A DNA stretch of 8,175 nucleotides from an uncultured Eggerthella sp. (GCA_900548955.1 URMQ01000068.1:1-8175); one strand, 5' to 3'. Numbered from the stretch's first letter, positions 1-6,431 are shown. Made by a program: numbers and translations. Notes: a model not told the origin generated them from the sequence alone.

Positions 1-63
1 ATCGATTTCATCATCGTGCGTGAGCTGATCGGCGGCGTATACTTTGGCAATCACGTACCATAA
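1..63 (+). pseudogene. leuB: leuB fragment (3-isopropylmalate dehydrogenase), interrupted
   Basis: Frame 1 of the + strand is open from the window edge and reads VRELIGGVYFG with flanking IDFII and NHV before a TAA at 61-63. VRELxGGxYFG is the highly conserved internal motif of 3-isopropylmalate dehydrogenase, the NAD-dependent oxidative decarboxylase of leucine biosynthesis. In a protein of about 350-360 residues it lies roughly 130-150 residues in. Only about 19 codons fit the family. After V19 (55-57) the homology ends and the bases belong to an antisense glycosyltransferase gene. The fragment is therefore cut at its 3' side within this window, and its 5' part would lie to the left. The family match is by recognition of this motif only. 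I cannot tell whether the break is biological or an assembly join. Confidence 0.62.
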
Positions 64-304
64 TGTAGTAGTCCGCTTCAATGTCACGAAACATACTGCG
101 AACAACGTTGCCTTTGCCTTGACGCCCTTCAAAACGAACAATAGCACCATGTTCACGTGCAATCTTTGATGTATCATCCTTGGAATTGTTGTCATACACA
201 TAAATATCGGCATCTGGCAGCACACGCTTGAAGTCATCAATTACCTTCCCAATGGTAATTGCTTCGTTATAGCAAGGTATCAAAACAGCAACTTTGTCAG
301 CCAT
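11..304 (-). CDS. Family-2 glycosyltransferase, N-terminal part only (C-terminus replaced at a junction)
   Basis: The N-terminal ~83 residues are a clear GT-A fold (GT2) transferase of the dolichyl-phosphate-mannose synthase / polyprenyl-glycosylphosphotransferase kind. Visible motifs are VAVLIPCYNE (5-14), YVYDNNSKDDT (35-45, nucleotide-binding D38) and RQGKGNVVRSMF (61-72). The chain should continue ADYYIMV into the catalytic metal-binding DGDDTY (DxD) motif. Instead, after V83 it reads RDCQS plus an Arg-rich tail and stops at residue 97. These last codons are the antisense of a leuB fragment, so the DxD motif and the rest of the enzyme (normally 250-350 residues) are missing. The start is placed at the ATG ending at 304 because GGAGGG lies 10 bases upstream. 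A TTG at 346 would add 14 residues but has no better site. Likely inactive as it stands. An intact version would transfer a sugar from a nucleotide donor at the cytoplasmic membrane. Confidence 0.75.
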   Translation of the reverse strand: MADKVAVLIPCYNEAITIGKVIDDFKRVLPDADIYVYDNNSKDDTSKIAREHGAIVRFEGRQGKGNVVRSMFRDIEADYYIMVRDCQSIRRRSAHAR

Positions 305-649
305 GAATGGGGCTCCCTCCAAAGGTACTTTATTGTCCATCGTCAATGGTTTATACAGTGAGCGTACATGCCGTAAATATATCTATACGCTATACGCAGC
401 GTTAGTTAAGTTTACCGTTATTTAACACTTCGTCCAATACGAAACATACGGGACTTTTCACGAAATTCAGTACCGCAATGTTGCCCATTACTTCTTAGCA
501 AAATTCACCAACAAAGAGCTACAGCTCTCTGTTCTTTATTCCCTCCACTAGAGAAACGATGCTAGAATAAAGACAGGCAATAATCAGGGCTGTTGGGAGT
601 CCTGAAACGTATTTCCTGATATTACCCAGGAGAAAGAGGGGCGATTAGT
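305..649. other. Long divergent intergenic region
   Basis: About 345 bases separate the divergent glycosyltransferase fragment and the stress-protein gene, and I see no coding sequence here. It holds the GGAGGG ribosome-binding site of the - strand gene, a 7-bp tandem duplication CTATACG at 383-396, and a short inverted repeat AGAGC/GCTCT at 515-528. In the leader of the + gene, ATCAGG at 583-588 could pair with CCTGA at 601-605 or CCTGAT at 615-620. A possible - strand promoter is TTGGAC, 17 bases, then TAAACT (about 413-436 region), but it is too weak to list separately. Confidence 0.5.
560..568 (+). promoter_or_regulatory. Candidate extended -10 promoter of the universal stress protein gene
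   Basis: TG at 560-561, one base, then TAGAAT at 563-568 gives the extended -10 pattern TGnTAnnnT. No good -35 hexamer sits 16-18 bases upstream, which extended -10 promoters tolerate. It would put the transcription start near 575 and leave a leader of about 75 bases. The same string TAGAATAAA recurs at 1219-1227 before glf, without the TG. Inferred from pattern only. Confidence 0.4.
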
Positions 650-1090
650 ATGAAGCAATACAAACGTGTATTTGCAGCGCTCGACGGAGGCAGCACCCAA
701 GAAGAAGTAGCTCAGCGTGCTATTCAGATTGCTGCTCTAAATCATGCAGAACTTATGCTTGGTCATGTTATTGACTCTGTTCCAGATTCGCTAACTGGAA
801 CTGATTACCAAGAACTTGCTCAAACCATTCAGAATCGCTTGGAAGATTCACTGGGCGATATCCTAAAGGACGCTCGCAACAATCCTGATATTCCTTCTAT
901 TGAAGTTGTTGTTAAAGTTGGCCGTATTCAGGAAACTATTCATAACCTGATGATCAAGCCTTTTGAACCCGATATTGTTATCTGCGGCGAGCGCGGCCTT
1001 TCCAATATCACCTACGTATTCGTTGGCAGCGTTTCTACGTATCTGATTCGTAACCTTCGTTGTGACGTTTTGGTTGTTAAGCAAGACTAA
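650..1090 (+). CDS. Universal stress protein, UspA family, ATP-binding type
   Basis: A single UspA domain fills all 146 residues, the usual family length. The N-terminal strand VFAALDGG (7-14) carries the conserved Asp12. The C-terminal nucleotide loop reads GERG at 113-116, nine residues, then GS at 126-127, which is the G-2x-G-9x-G(S/T) signature of the ATP-binding subgroup, followed by CDVLVV (138-143). Members are cytoplasmic homodimers that bind ATP and help survival under starvation, energy or oxidative stress. The exact target of this one cannot be read from sequence. The start is supported by GAGGGG at 636-641, eight bases before the ATG. The gene stands alone: a candidate promoter lies upstream and a strong terminator directly follows, so it is probably monocistronic. 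Confidence 0.93.
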   Translation: MKQYKRVFAALDGGSTQEEVAQRAIQIAALNHAELMLGHVIDSVPDSLTGTDYQELAQTIQNRLEDSLGDILKDARNNPDIPSIEVVVKVGRIQETIHNLMIKPFEPDIVICGERGLSNITYVFVGSVSTYLIRNLRCDVLVVKQD

Positions 1091-1145
1091 GACCTACAAC
1101 TACACACCACCTTTAATACTGGACATATAGTCTAATTAAGGTTCT

Positions 1146-1179
1146 GAGCGAAGCATCTTCTCTTGCTTCGCTCTTTTTT
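1146..1179 (+). terminator. Intrinsic terminator of the universal stress protein gene
   Basis: A perfect 10-bp stem GAGCGAAGCA (1146-1155) / TGCTTCGCTC (1164-1173) encloses an 8-base loop and is followed directly by T6 at 1174-1179. It begins 55 bases after the stop codon and separates this gene from glf, which must therefore have its own promoter in 1180-1290. Confidence 0.93.
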
Positions 1180-1300
1180 CTCTCTGGTCTTTTTATCCCT
1201 ATAGCACTTTGAATCAATTAGAATAAAAGTGTTGTGCGCGAACACAAGCATCGCCCACACCGTTAAAGGCATACTGCATTCACATAGAAAGGTGTCTTTC

Positions 1301-2479
1301 ATGCAGCAAAATCATTACGATTACTTAATCGTTGGCGCAGGTATTACTGGTGCCGTATTTGCTCACGAAGCAACTCATCGAGGCAAAAGCTGTCTGGTAA
1401 TTGATCGTCGTAACCATATTGCAGGCAATATTTACACGTCTTCAGAACACGGCATCAACGTTCACAAATATGGCGCTCATATTTTCCACACTTCAATCAA
1501 GGCTGTATGGGAATATGTAAACCAGTTCGCAGAGTTCAACAACTATGTAAATTCTCCGGTAGCTCGCTATCACGACGAACTCTACAACATGCCCTTTAAT
1601 ATGAACACTTTCTCAAAAATGTGGGGCGTATGCACTCCTGATGAAGCTCGCGCAAAGATTGAAGAGCAAATTGCCGCTGAAGGCATTACTGAACCAAAGA
1701 ACCTTGAGGAACAGGCTCTTTCTTTGGTGGGACGCGATATTTTCGAAAAGCTGGTTAAAGAATATACCGAAAAGCAATGGGGTCGTGATTGCAAGGATCT
1801 GCCCGCTTCTATTATTAAGCGCCTGCCGGTTCGTTTCATTTATGACAATAATTATTTTAACGACCGTTGGCAGGGCATTCCTATTGGTGGCTATACCGCT
1901 ATGGTTCACCGCATGCTCCATGACACTGAAGTTTTACTCAACACCGAATATCGTGATTTCATTGCAGAACACGAAGGTATTGCAGATCGCATTATCTATT
2001 GCGGTCCCATCGATGAGTTCTATGATTTCAAACTTGGTAACCTGGAATACCGTTCTTTGCGTTTCGAATCAGAATTGGTTGAATGCGAAAATTGGCAGGG
2101 CAATGCAGTAGTTAATTACACTTCTCACGAAGTTCCTTGGACTCGCATTATCGAACATAAACATTTTGAGTTTGGTAAAGATGCCTACGGTAACGATATC
2201 CCTGTATCTATCATCACTCGCGAATACCCTGCAGATTGGAAGCCAGGCGATGAGCCTTACTACCCAATCAACGATGCACGCAATACTGCTCTTTATGAAA
2301 AGTATGTTGAGCTGGCCAAACAAGAAGGCAATGTAGTATTTGCTGGTCGCCTTGGTGGCTATAAGTATTACGACATGGACAAAGCAATTGATGCTGCTTT
2401 CGATTTAGTTCAGCAAGAATTAGGTTTAAATCTTCGTCTCAACATGATTGTGCGCGAAGGCAATAAGGGCTGCTGCTAA
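1301..2479 (+). CDS. glf: UDP-galactopyranose mutase
   Basis: This FAD enzyme interconverts UDP-galactopyranose and UDP-galactofuranose, supplying Galf for surface polysaccharides. It acts in the cytoplasm and needs reduced flavin. The product is 392 residues (family about 365-395). Visible are the FAD Rossmann motif VGAGITG (11-17) with D35 at the end of strand 2, HKYGAHIFHT (55-64), and the active-site residues in register with the Klebsiella enzyme: Y155, W160 in EKQWGRD, R174 and Y185. Further along are W280-TR, REYP (307-310) and the C-terminal FAD/substrate segment GRLGGYKYYDMD (349-360). The ATG at 1301 is chosen because AAAGG lies about 8 bases upstream and homology starts right after it. 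A GTG at 1229 in frame would add 24 unlikely residues. No galactofuranosyltransferase is adjacent, but the broken glycosyltransferase at the left edge suggests a nearby glycan locus. The Cys-Cys C-terminus is a minor oddity. Confidence 0.96.
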   Translation: MQQNHYDYLIVGAGITGAVFAHEATHRGKSCLVIDRRNHIAGNIYTSSEHGINVHKYGAHIFHTSIKAVWEYVNQFAEFNNYVNSPVARYHDELYNMPFNMNTFSKMWGVCTPDEARAKIEEQIAAEGITEPKNLEEQALSLVGRDIFEKLVKEYTEKQWGRDCKDLPASIIKRLPVRFIYDNNYFNDRWQGIPIGGYTAMVHRMLHDTEVLLNTEYRDFIAEHEGIADRIIYCGPIDEFYDFKLGNLEYRSLRFESELVECENWQGNAVVNYTSHEVPWTRIIEHKHFEFGKDAYGNDIPVSIITREYPADWKPGDEPYYPINDARNTALYEKYVELAKQEGNVVFAGRLGGYKYYDMDKAIDAAFDLVQQELGLNLRLNMIVREGNKGCC

Positions 2480-2496
2480 TTTCGCTCAACACCTAA

Positions 2497-2536
2497 CAGC
2501 ACGGTTGTTGGCTCAACACCACCAGCAACCGTGCTG
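2497..2536. terminator. Long hairpin between convergent genes, possible bidirectional terminator
   Basis: Arms of 15 bases (2497-2511 and 2522-2536) are complementary except for one position that can be a G-U pair on the + transcript. The outer 11 bp (CAGCACGGTTG / CAACCGTGCTG) are perfect. The loop is 10 bases. It lies 17 bases after the glf stop and 21 bases beyond the amidase stop on the other strand, which suits a shared terminator, but no T-run follows on either strand. A 10-base direct repeat GCTCAACACC occurs at 2484-2493 and 2511-2520. Confidence 0.6.
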
Positions 2537-2557
2537 CAAACTAGCGACACCCATACA

Positions 2558-3466
2558 TTACTTGTGCGTCCGATGATCTTGATAGTTCGCTAAATAATTC
2601 GCGAACTCTGGCGAGGTATCCGAATTTCCCGTGCGCCATGCCTTGTGGTCAATAATGGTGCTTTCAAATCCGTAATACGCATCAATATAGGCAATCAAGC
2701 CATCAAGTGCTTCAAGCTGCGCTGCAGGATAATCGCCCGATCCACCTACATGTACCATCTCAATACCTACTGAATAAGAATTCATACCGTAATCAGCAAA
2801 ATCCGAGCCAATAGAAGTGGTTCCCTCTTTGTCGTCGCGTGATTCGTCAGTCACGCCATATTGTTCATTATGACCCGTGTCGCCAAATCCCGCATGGTGA
2901 GCAATCGCATCAAGAGGCACACACTGCACAATACTGCCATCTTTGTTGATTATGAAATGAGCAGCTACTCCTGATCCATTGCTGTCCCAATAGTCCACTA
3001 CACCAGCAGCGCTTCCTTCTCCTTCAGTGTCATGCAACACAATATATTTCTGAAACTCGGCACCCTTTTCACCATGGACAAAGCTATCTCGATAGTCTTC
3101 GGTAATTGATAACTTTGCACGTAGCGCATCGGGATCAGGGCCAGCAGGCTTTTCGGTAGCTGCTTCTTCTGATTTTTCTTCTTCGTTTACGCCCTTATCA
3201 TTAACTTCAAGTGGTTCTTCTATGCTCGCCTGTTCAGCATCAGGCGAATCCGACTGACCAGTGCATCCTGAAAGCAGCACAGTCGAAATCATTAACACCA
3301 AAACCGCCAAAACCAAGAATGTAAAACTCGGATTGGTTTTGTTTAGGGCTACGCCTGTTGCTTTGCTATCTATCTCTTTTATGCTTGCTACTTTTCTCTT
3401 TGCCGATTTTTCTCCAACAGTCTTTTTTTCTTCTTTTTGATAGGAGCTTGCACCAAAATTATTCAT
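2558..3466 (-). CDS. N-acetylmuramoyl-L-alanine amidase (Amidase_2/PGRP fold) lipoprotein
   Basis: Predicted 302-residue peptidoglycan amidase that would cut the amide bond between muramic acid and L-alanine. Layout: a Lys/Glu-rich cytoplasmic lead (1-47), a hydrophobic segment (48-66), a lipobox LSGC with Cys68, an acidic low-complexity linker (70-115), then the catalytic domain (about 135-300). Family landmarks are YIVLHDTE (zinc ligand H145), AAHFIINKDGSIVQCV (169-183), HHAG (190-193), GIEM (234-237) and DHKAWRTGNSD, giving second zinc ligand H274 and likely third ligand D283. The Lys usually two residues before that Asp is Asn281 here. The ATG is supported by AAGGA nine bases upstream. 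The lead before the hydrophobic core is far longer than a normal lipoprotein n-region, so it may act as a membrane anchor instead. It is transcribed towards glf and diverges from the potassium channel. Turnover or remodelling of the wall is inferred. Confidence 0.88.
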   Translation of the reverse strand: MNNFGASSYQKEEKKTVGEKSAKRKVASIKEIDSKATGVALNKTNPSFTFLVLAVLVLMISTVLLSGCTGQSDSPDAEQASIEEPLEVNDKGVNEEEKSEEAATEKPAGPDPDALRAKLSITEDYRDSFVHGEKGAEFQKYIVLHDTEGEGSAAGVVDYWDSNGSGVAAHFIINKDGSIVQCVPLDAIAHHAGFGDTGHNEQYGVTDESRDDKEGTTSIGSDFADYGMNSYSVGIEMVHVGGSGDYPAAQLEALDGLIAYIDAYYGFESTIIDHKAWRTGNSDTSPEFANYLANYQDHRTHK

Positions 3467-3596
3467 AAACGCAATTCCTTACGTAATCCCTCATAAGTTA
3501 CATATTTTCACTCTTATATATTTTATGTTCCCTTATCCTATACAAAGAACGAAAAGTTTGCTTTTCAATGTTTGTTACTAGCACCTAGGTGATTGC
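3467..3596. promoter_or_regulatory. Divergent promoter region between amidase and potassium channel
   Basis: This AT-rich 130-bp stretch must hold the promoters for both divergent genes. Several TATA-like strings occur (for example TATATA around 3516-3523 and TATACA at 3540-3545), but I cannot pick a definite pair. A perfect 6-bp hairpin GAAAAG (3551-3556), loop TTTG, CTTTTC (3561-3566) lies in the presumed leader of the channel gene. A perfect 10-bp palindrome follows at 3582-3591. Confidence 0.5.
3582..3591. repeat. Perfect palindrome CACCTAGGTG overlapping the channel ribosome-binding site
   Basis: CACCTAGGTG is identical to its reverse complement and ends five bases before the channel ATG. 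The AGGTG part is the only plausible Shine-Dalgarno element. Self-pairing in RNA, or a protein bound to the DNA, could therefore mask it. A role is inferred only. Confidence 0.4.
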
Positions 3597-4607
3597 ATGT
3601 CTCTTCATCCACCAGAAAATATTGCCTATATAACAAGAAAAGAAAAGGTGTATGCTGCCCTAAATGAACCATCACGCGCCACCTTGGCGGGCAAAATTTT
3701 TTCTTGGGTACTTACCGTTCTTATTGTTCTTAACGCTTTATTGGTTTTCGTTGTATTCAATAGCCGTCTTACCAGCAACATCCATCACGTCCTGTATTAC
3801 TTTGATGTTGCTTGCACTTTTGTTTTCTTAGTCGAATATATTGGACGTATTTGGACCGCCGATATAGCTTATTCTCATCTCTCGCCTATCAAGGCTCGAA
3901 TTCGCTACCTAATTTCTCCTATGGGCATTATTGATTTTCTTGCAGTAATTCCTTTTATTGGCGTCATACTAGGAACACTTCCCTACCAAACATTCAATAC
4001 CTTGCGTGTACTACGCGTAATTCGCCTTATTAAAATTACGCGTTACATTTCTGGGCTCAATATGATCAGCCGCGTTATTTCTAGTCGCCGCGAAGAAATA
4101 ATTCCTGCAGTTGCGGTGTTAGCGGTTCTTGTTATGGCAGCCTCGGTGCTGATGTATCAATTCGAAAACCCTGTCCAGCCGGATAAGTTCGATAGCATTT
4201 TTTCTGGAATGTGGTGGGCTATCACCACTATTACCAGCACGGGCTATGGAGATCTAACCCCTATTACGGTAGAAGGCAGACTTGTTGGCATGATAACTAT
4301 GCTTTTTTCAATTTGCATAGTTGCTATTCCTGCTGGTATTTTTACCGCAGGATTTATTGATGAAGCACATGCTGAACGCGAACGTAAAGCAGCGCTTAAT
4401 GCAGAGAAAAAGCGTCGTAAGGAAGAAAAATCCTACTTGAAACACGTTCATGCAAAACACGCTAATGACACTTCTTTTGCACAGCCCACCGCAAACAAAG
4501 CGTGTTTTCAAGAAGAAAGATCAACTTTGGCAAGCACACACAAAGATTTCCAAGAAGAGGGCAGCGACGAAACTCATTACTGCCCTCATTGTGGAAAACC
4601 CTTATAG
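3597..4607 (+). CDS. Six-TM voltage-gated-type potassium channel (Ion_trans family) with C-terminal CPHC tail
   Basis: The 336-residue membrane protein has hydrophobic segments S1 about 34-54, S2 about 66-84, S3 about 109-125, S5 about 168-187 and S6 about 228-250. Between S3 and S5 lies a textbook S4 voltage-sensor helix with a positive charge every third residue (R137, R140, R143, K146, R149). The pore helix and filter read WWAITTITSTGYGD (206-219): the GYGD of K+ channels is intact, while the usual TVGYG is STGYG. A charged helix rich in Glu, Arg and Lys (256-282) and a polar linker follow, ending in YCPHCGKPL, half of a zinc ribbon. Selectivity for K+ is a family inference; the role is probably control of membrane potential. 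AGGTG precedes the ATG by about five bases. Single gene, divergent from the amidase and convergent with the symporter. Confidence 0.92.
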   Translation: MSLHPPENIAYITRKEKVYAALNEPSRATLAGKIFSWVLTVLIVLNALLVFVVFNSRLTSNIHHVLYYFDVACTFVFLVEYIGRIWTADIAYSHLSPIKARIRYLISPMGIIDFLAVIPFIGVILGTLPYQTFNTLRVLRVIRLIKITRYISGLNMISRVISSRREEIIPAVAVLAVLVMAASVLMYQFENPVQPDKFDSIFSGMWWAITTITSTGYGDLTPITVEGRLVGMITMLFSICIVAIPAGIFTAGFIDEAHAERERKAALNAEKKRRKEEKSYLKHVHAKHANDTSFAQPTANKACFQEERSTLASTHKDFQEEGSDETHYCPHCGKPL

Positions 4608-4610
4608 TGC

Positions 4611-4646
4611 GATTCCTTGTACAAGTTCTTGTGCGAGTCCTTGTGC
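4611..4646 (+). repeat. Three imperfect 12-bp tandem repeats after the channel stop codon
   Basis: The units GATTCCTTGTAC (4611-4622), AAGTTCTTGTGC (4623-4634) and GAGTCCTTGTGC (4635-4646) match at most positions. They start three bases after the channel TAG and are in its reading frame, coding DSLY-KFLC-ESLC, then CACSLWYTP and a TAA at 4671-4673. The rest of 4608-4729 shows no gene and no convincing terminator for either convergent neighbour. T6 at 4684-4689 has no GC-rich stem in front of it. Confidence 0.6.
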
Positions 4647-4729
4647 GCCTGCTCTCTTTGGTACACCCCTTAAGCAGAAACTCTTTTTTCGGAATTGCTT
4701 CAGCGGAATAATCTTTTGCATCATGTTAA

Positions 4730-6271
4730 TTACGCTCGAGCAGCACGTGCCTCTTCGCGAAGTTCACGTTCAATTTCGCGATCGATAGCGCCTTCGCGCG
4801 AAGGCGGTTTTACCTGGAATGACACCGATGGCGTAACCAAACTTACCAAAGGAACAACAACAAGCGACAAAAGCATAGCAAGTGCTCCGCAATTGATGGG
4901 TGAATCAATAAAGCCTATGAACATATTCGAAACTGTTAGACCTACCCCAACGATAAAGCTTGCCCACACGGCAGCTTTCGAAATGCGACCGCTATATACT
5001 CCCCACAACAGAGGACCTAAAAATGCACCCGCTAAAGCACCCCATGAAATACTCATCAACTGAGCAATAAACGTGATTGTTGAGGTGTATTGAACAAGTG
5101 CTAACGCAGCAGAAATAACAACGAATACTACGATAAGACCACGCATCCAAACAATCTGACTTCTATCACTCATCGATTTGATTACGTTGTCTTTCAACAA
5201 ATCGAGCGTTAGCGACGAAGATGAGGTTAACACCAAAGAAGACAACGTAGACATAGATGCCGACAAAACCAAAACCACAACGATACCAAGCAAAATATCA
5301 GGCAGACCGCTCAGCATAGTTGGAATAATAGAGTCATAAATTGGCGTTCCCTGTGCGCTAAAGGCAATTTCATCACCGAACAAGCGAGCAAAACCACCCA
5401 AGAAGTAACTGCCCCCTGCCACAATGAACGCAAAGACTGTAGAAATAATGGCACCCTGCTTAATGGCAGGACCCGATTTTATGGCATAAAATTTAGAAAC
5501 CATCTGCGGTAATCCCCAGGTACCAAGTGATGTTAGAATTACCACACCAAGTAAATTAAACAAATCAGGACCAAACATTGAAATAAATGCACCGTTCATA
5601 CTACTGCCTTCAGCAGGGATTTGCGACAACGAAATAATTGCTTCACTAAAGCCACCTTGCCCTGCCAGTACCGCAGCAATAACAGCCACAATTCCAAGAA
5701 GCATAACAATGCCCTGAACAAAGTCGTTCAACACCGTTGCCATGTAGCCACCCAATACTACATAAATGCAGGTAACGACCGCCATGCCAATAATGCACAC
5801 CTCATAAGGCAAACCAAATGCCATTCCGAACAAACGGGAAAGCCCGTTATAAACACTTGCCGTGTAAGGAATAAGGAACACAAAAATAATTGCCGCCGAT
5901 GCTACTCGCAGTGCTTTGGAATGATACCTTTTTCCAAAGAATTCTGGCATGGTAGTTGCCTTAAGACGCTGAGTTATTTCGCGTATACGGGGACCTAGCA
6001 CCCACCATGCAAGAAGCGATCCTAGAAGCGCATTGCCTACCCCAATCCAGAAGGCCGATAACCCATACTTCCAGCCAAACTGACCAGCGTATCCAATAAA
6101 AATTACCGCAGAAAAGTAGCTTGTTCCGAACGCAAACGCCGAAAGCCATGGACCGACACTTCTGCCACCTAACACAAAACCATCAATACTTTTTGTGTGT
6201 TTGCGTGCGTATATACCAATACCTATTACCACGCACACAAAAATGAAAATAATACCTATCTTTACCGCCAT
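4730..6271 (-). CDS. Sodium:solute symporter (SSS family, TC 2.A.21)
   Basis: Predicted inner-membrane secondary transporter of 513 residues with about 13 hydrophobic segments, using a Na+ gradient to import an organic solute. The family signature runs through 34-75 (LGGRSVGPWLSAFAFGTSYFS and onward). TMPEFFGKRY (107-116) matches the conserved loop after TM3, and SASMSTLSS (337-345) is the Na2-site motif, with S341/T342 matching PutP Ser340/Thr341. TSLGTWGLPQMVSKFYA (247-263) corresponds to the PutP region with GxxGQPH. The substrate is not clear: PutP (proline), PanF (pantothenate) and monocarboxylate carriers share these features. The C-terminus (489-513) is a highly charged Arg/Glu helix. 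The start is set by AAGGAG eight bases before the ATG. It lies downstream of the ligase gene but behind a terminator, and its long structured leader suggests separate regulation. Confidence 0.93.
   Translation of the reverse strand: MAVKIGIIFIFVCVVIGIGIYARKHTKSIDGFVLGGRSVGPWLSAFAFGTSYFSAVIFIGYAGQFGWKYGLSAFWIGVGNALLGSLLAWWVLGPRIREITQRLKATTMPEFFGKRYHSKALRVASAAIIFVFLIPYTASVYNGLSRLFGMAFGLPYEVCIIGMAVVTCIYVVLGGYMATVLNDFVQGIVMLLGIVAVIAAVLAGQGGFSEAIISLSQIPAEGSSMNGAFISMFGPDLFNLLGVVILTSLGTWGLPQMVSKFYAIKSGPAIKQGAIISTVFAFIVAGGSYFLGGFARLFGDEIAFSAQGTPIYDSIIPTMLSGLPDILLGIVVVLVLSASMSTLSSLVLTSSSSLTLDLLKDNVIKSMSDRSQIVWMRGLIVVFVVISAALALVQYTSTITFIAQLMSISWGALAGAFLGPLLWGVYSGRISKAAVWASFIVGVGLTVSNMFIGFIDSPINCGALAMLLSLVVVPLVSLVTPSVSFQVKPPSREGAIDREIERELREEARAARA
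4789..4806. repeat. 18-bp perfect palindrome inside the 3' end of the symporter gene
   Basis: CGCCTTCGCGCGAAGGCG equals its own reverse complement. A second perfect palindrome CTTCGCGAAG lies at 4753-4762, and TTTCGCGATCG sits between them, so the core TTCGCG occurs three times in about 50 bases. The segment codes the charged tail (SREGAIDREIEREL), so amino-acid composition may explain part of it. Confidence 0.55.
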
Positions 6272-6404
6272 GCGAATATCTCCTTGAGACTGAATCGATG
6301 CGCAAACTCAACAAAGCGCGAAATAAGACCATAGATAAAATCTAAAAGACATCTGTCGCCAGACAGACAATAGAGGCGCACACGACCTTCTAACACGGTG
6401 CAAT

Positions 6405-6431
6405 AAAAAAGCACCGGCGAAAACCGTGTGC
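6405..6431 (-). terminator. Intrinsic terminator within the symporter leader
   Basis: Read on the - strand, GCACACGG (6431-6424), loop, then CCGGTGC (6417-6411) is followed immediately by T6 (6410-6405). The stem has seven pairs with one bulged A. It lies about 134 bases before the symporter ATG, after the ligase terminator and after the likely symporter promoter, so it would act on the symporter transcript itself. Confidence 0.65.

Noticed and set aside
11..55. Simple one-base frameshift in the glycosyltransferase as the cause of its early stop
   Set aside because: No frame of the following bases restores the DGDDTY motif or later GT2 sequence. The + strand of the same bases reads LeuB instead, so a junction explains it better.
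1229..1300. Upstream GTG start that would lengthen glf by 24 residues
   Set aside because: The mutase family begins a few residues before the FAD motif, and the ATG at 1301 has an AAAGG site at good spacing.
1641..2111. A 156-codon + strand frame within glf
   Set aside because: It is an out-of-frame shadow of the well-supported mutase, with no ribosome-binding site and no coherent domain.
4681..4729. Intrinsic terminator for the potassium channel at the T6 of 4684-4689
   Set aside because: Only a 5-bp AAGCA/TGCTT pairing surrounds the T-run, with no GC-rich stem directly before it.
4695..5063. A 122-codon + strand frame antisense to the symporter end
   Set aside because: Its Arg/Ser-rich composition is the mirror of the symporter's charged tail and membrane codons. 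There is no ribosome-binding site or homology.
5621..5998. A 125-codon + strand frame antisense to the symporter
   Set aside because: Asn/His/Cys-rich composition typical of the antisense of a membrane protein gene; not a credible protein.
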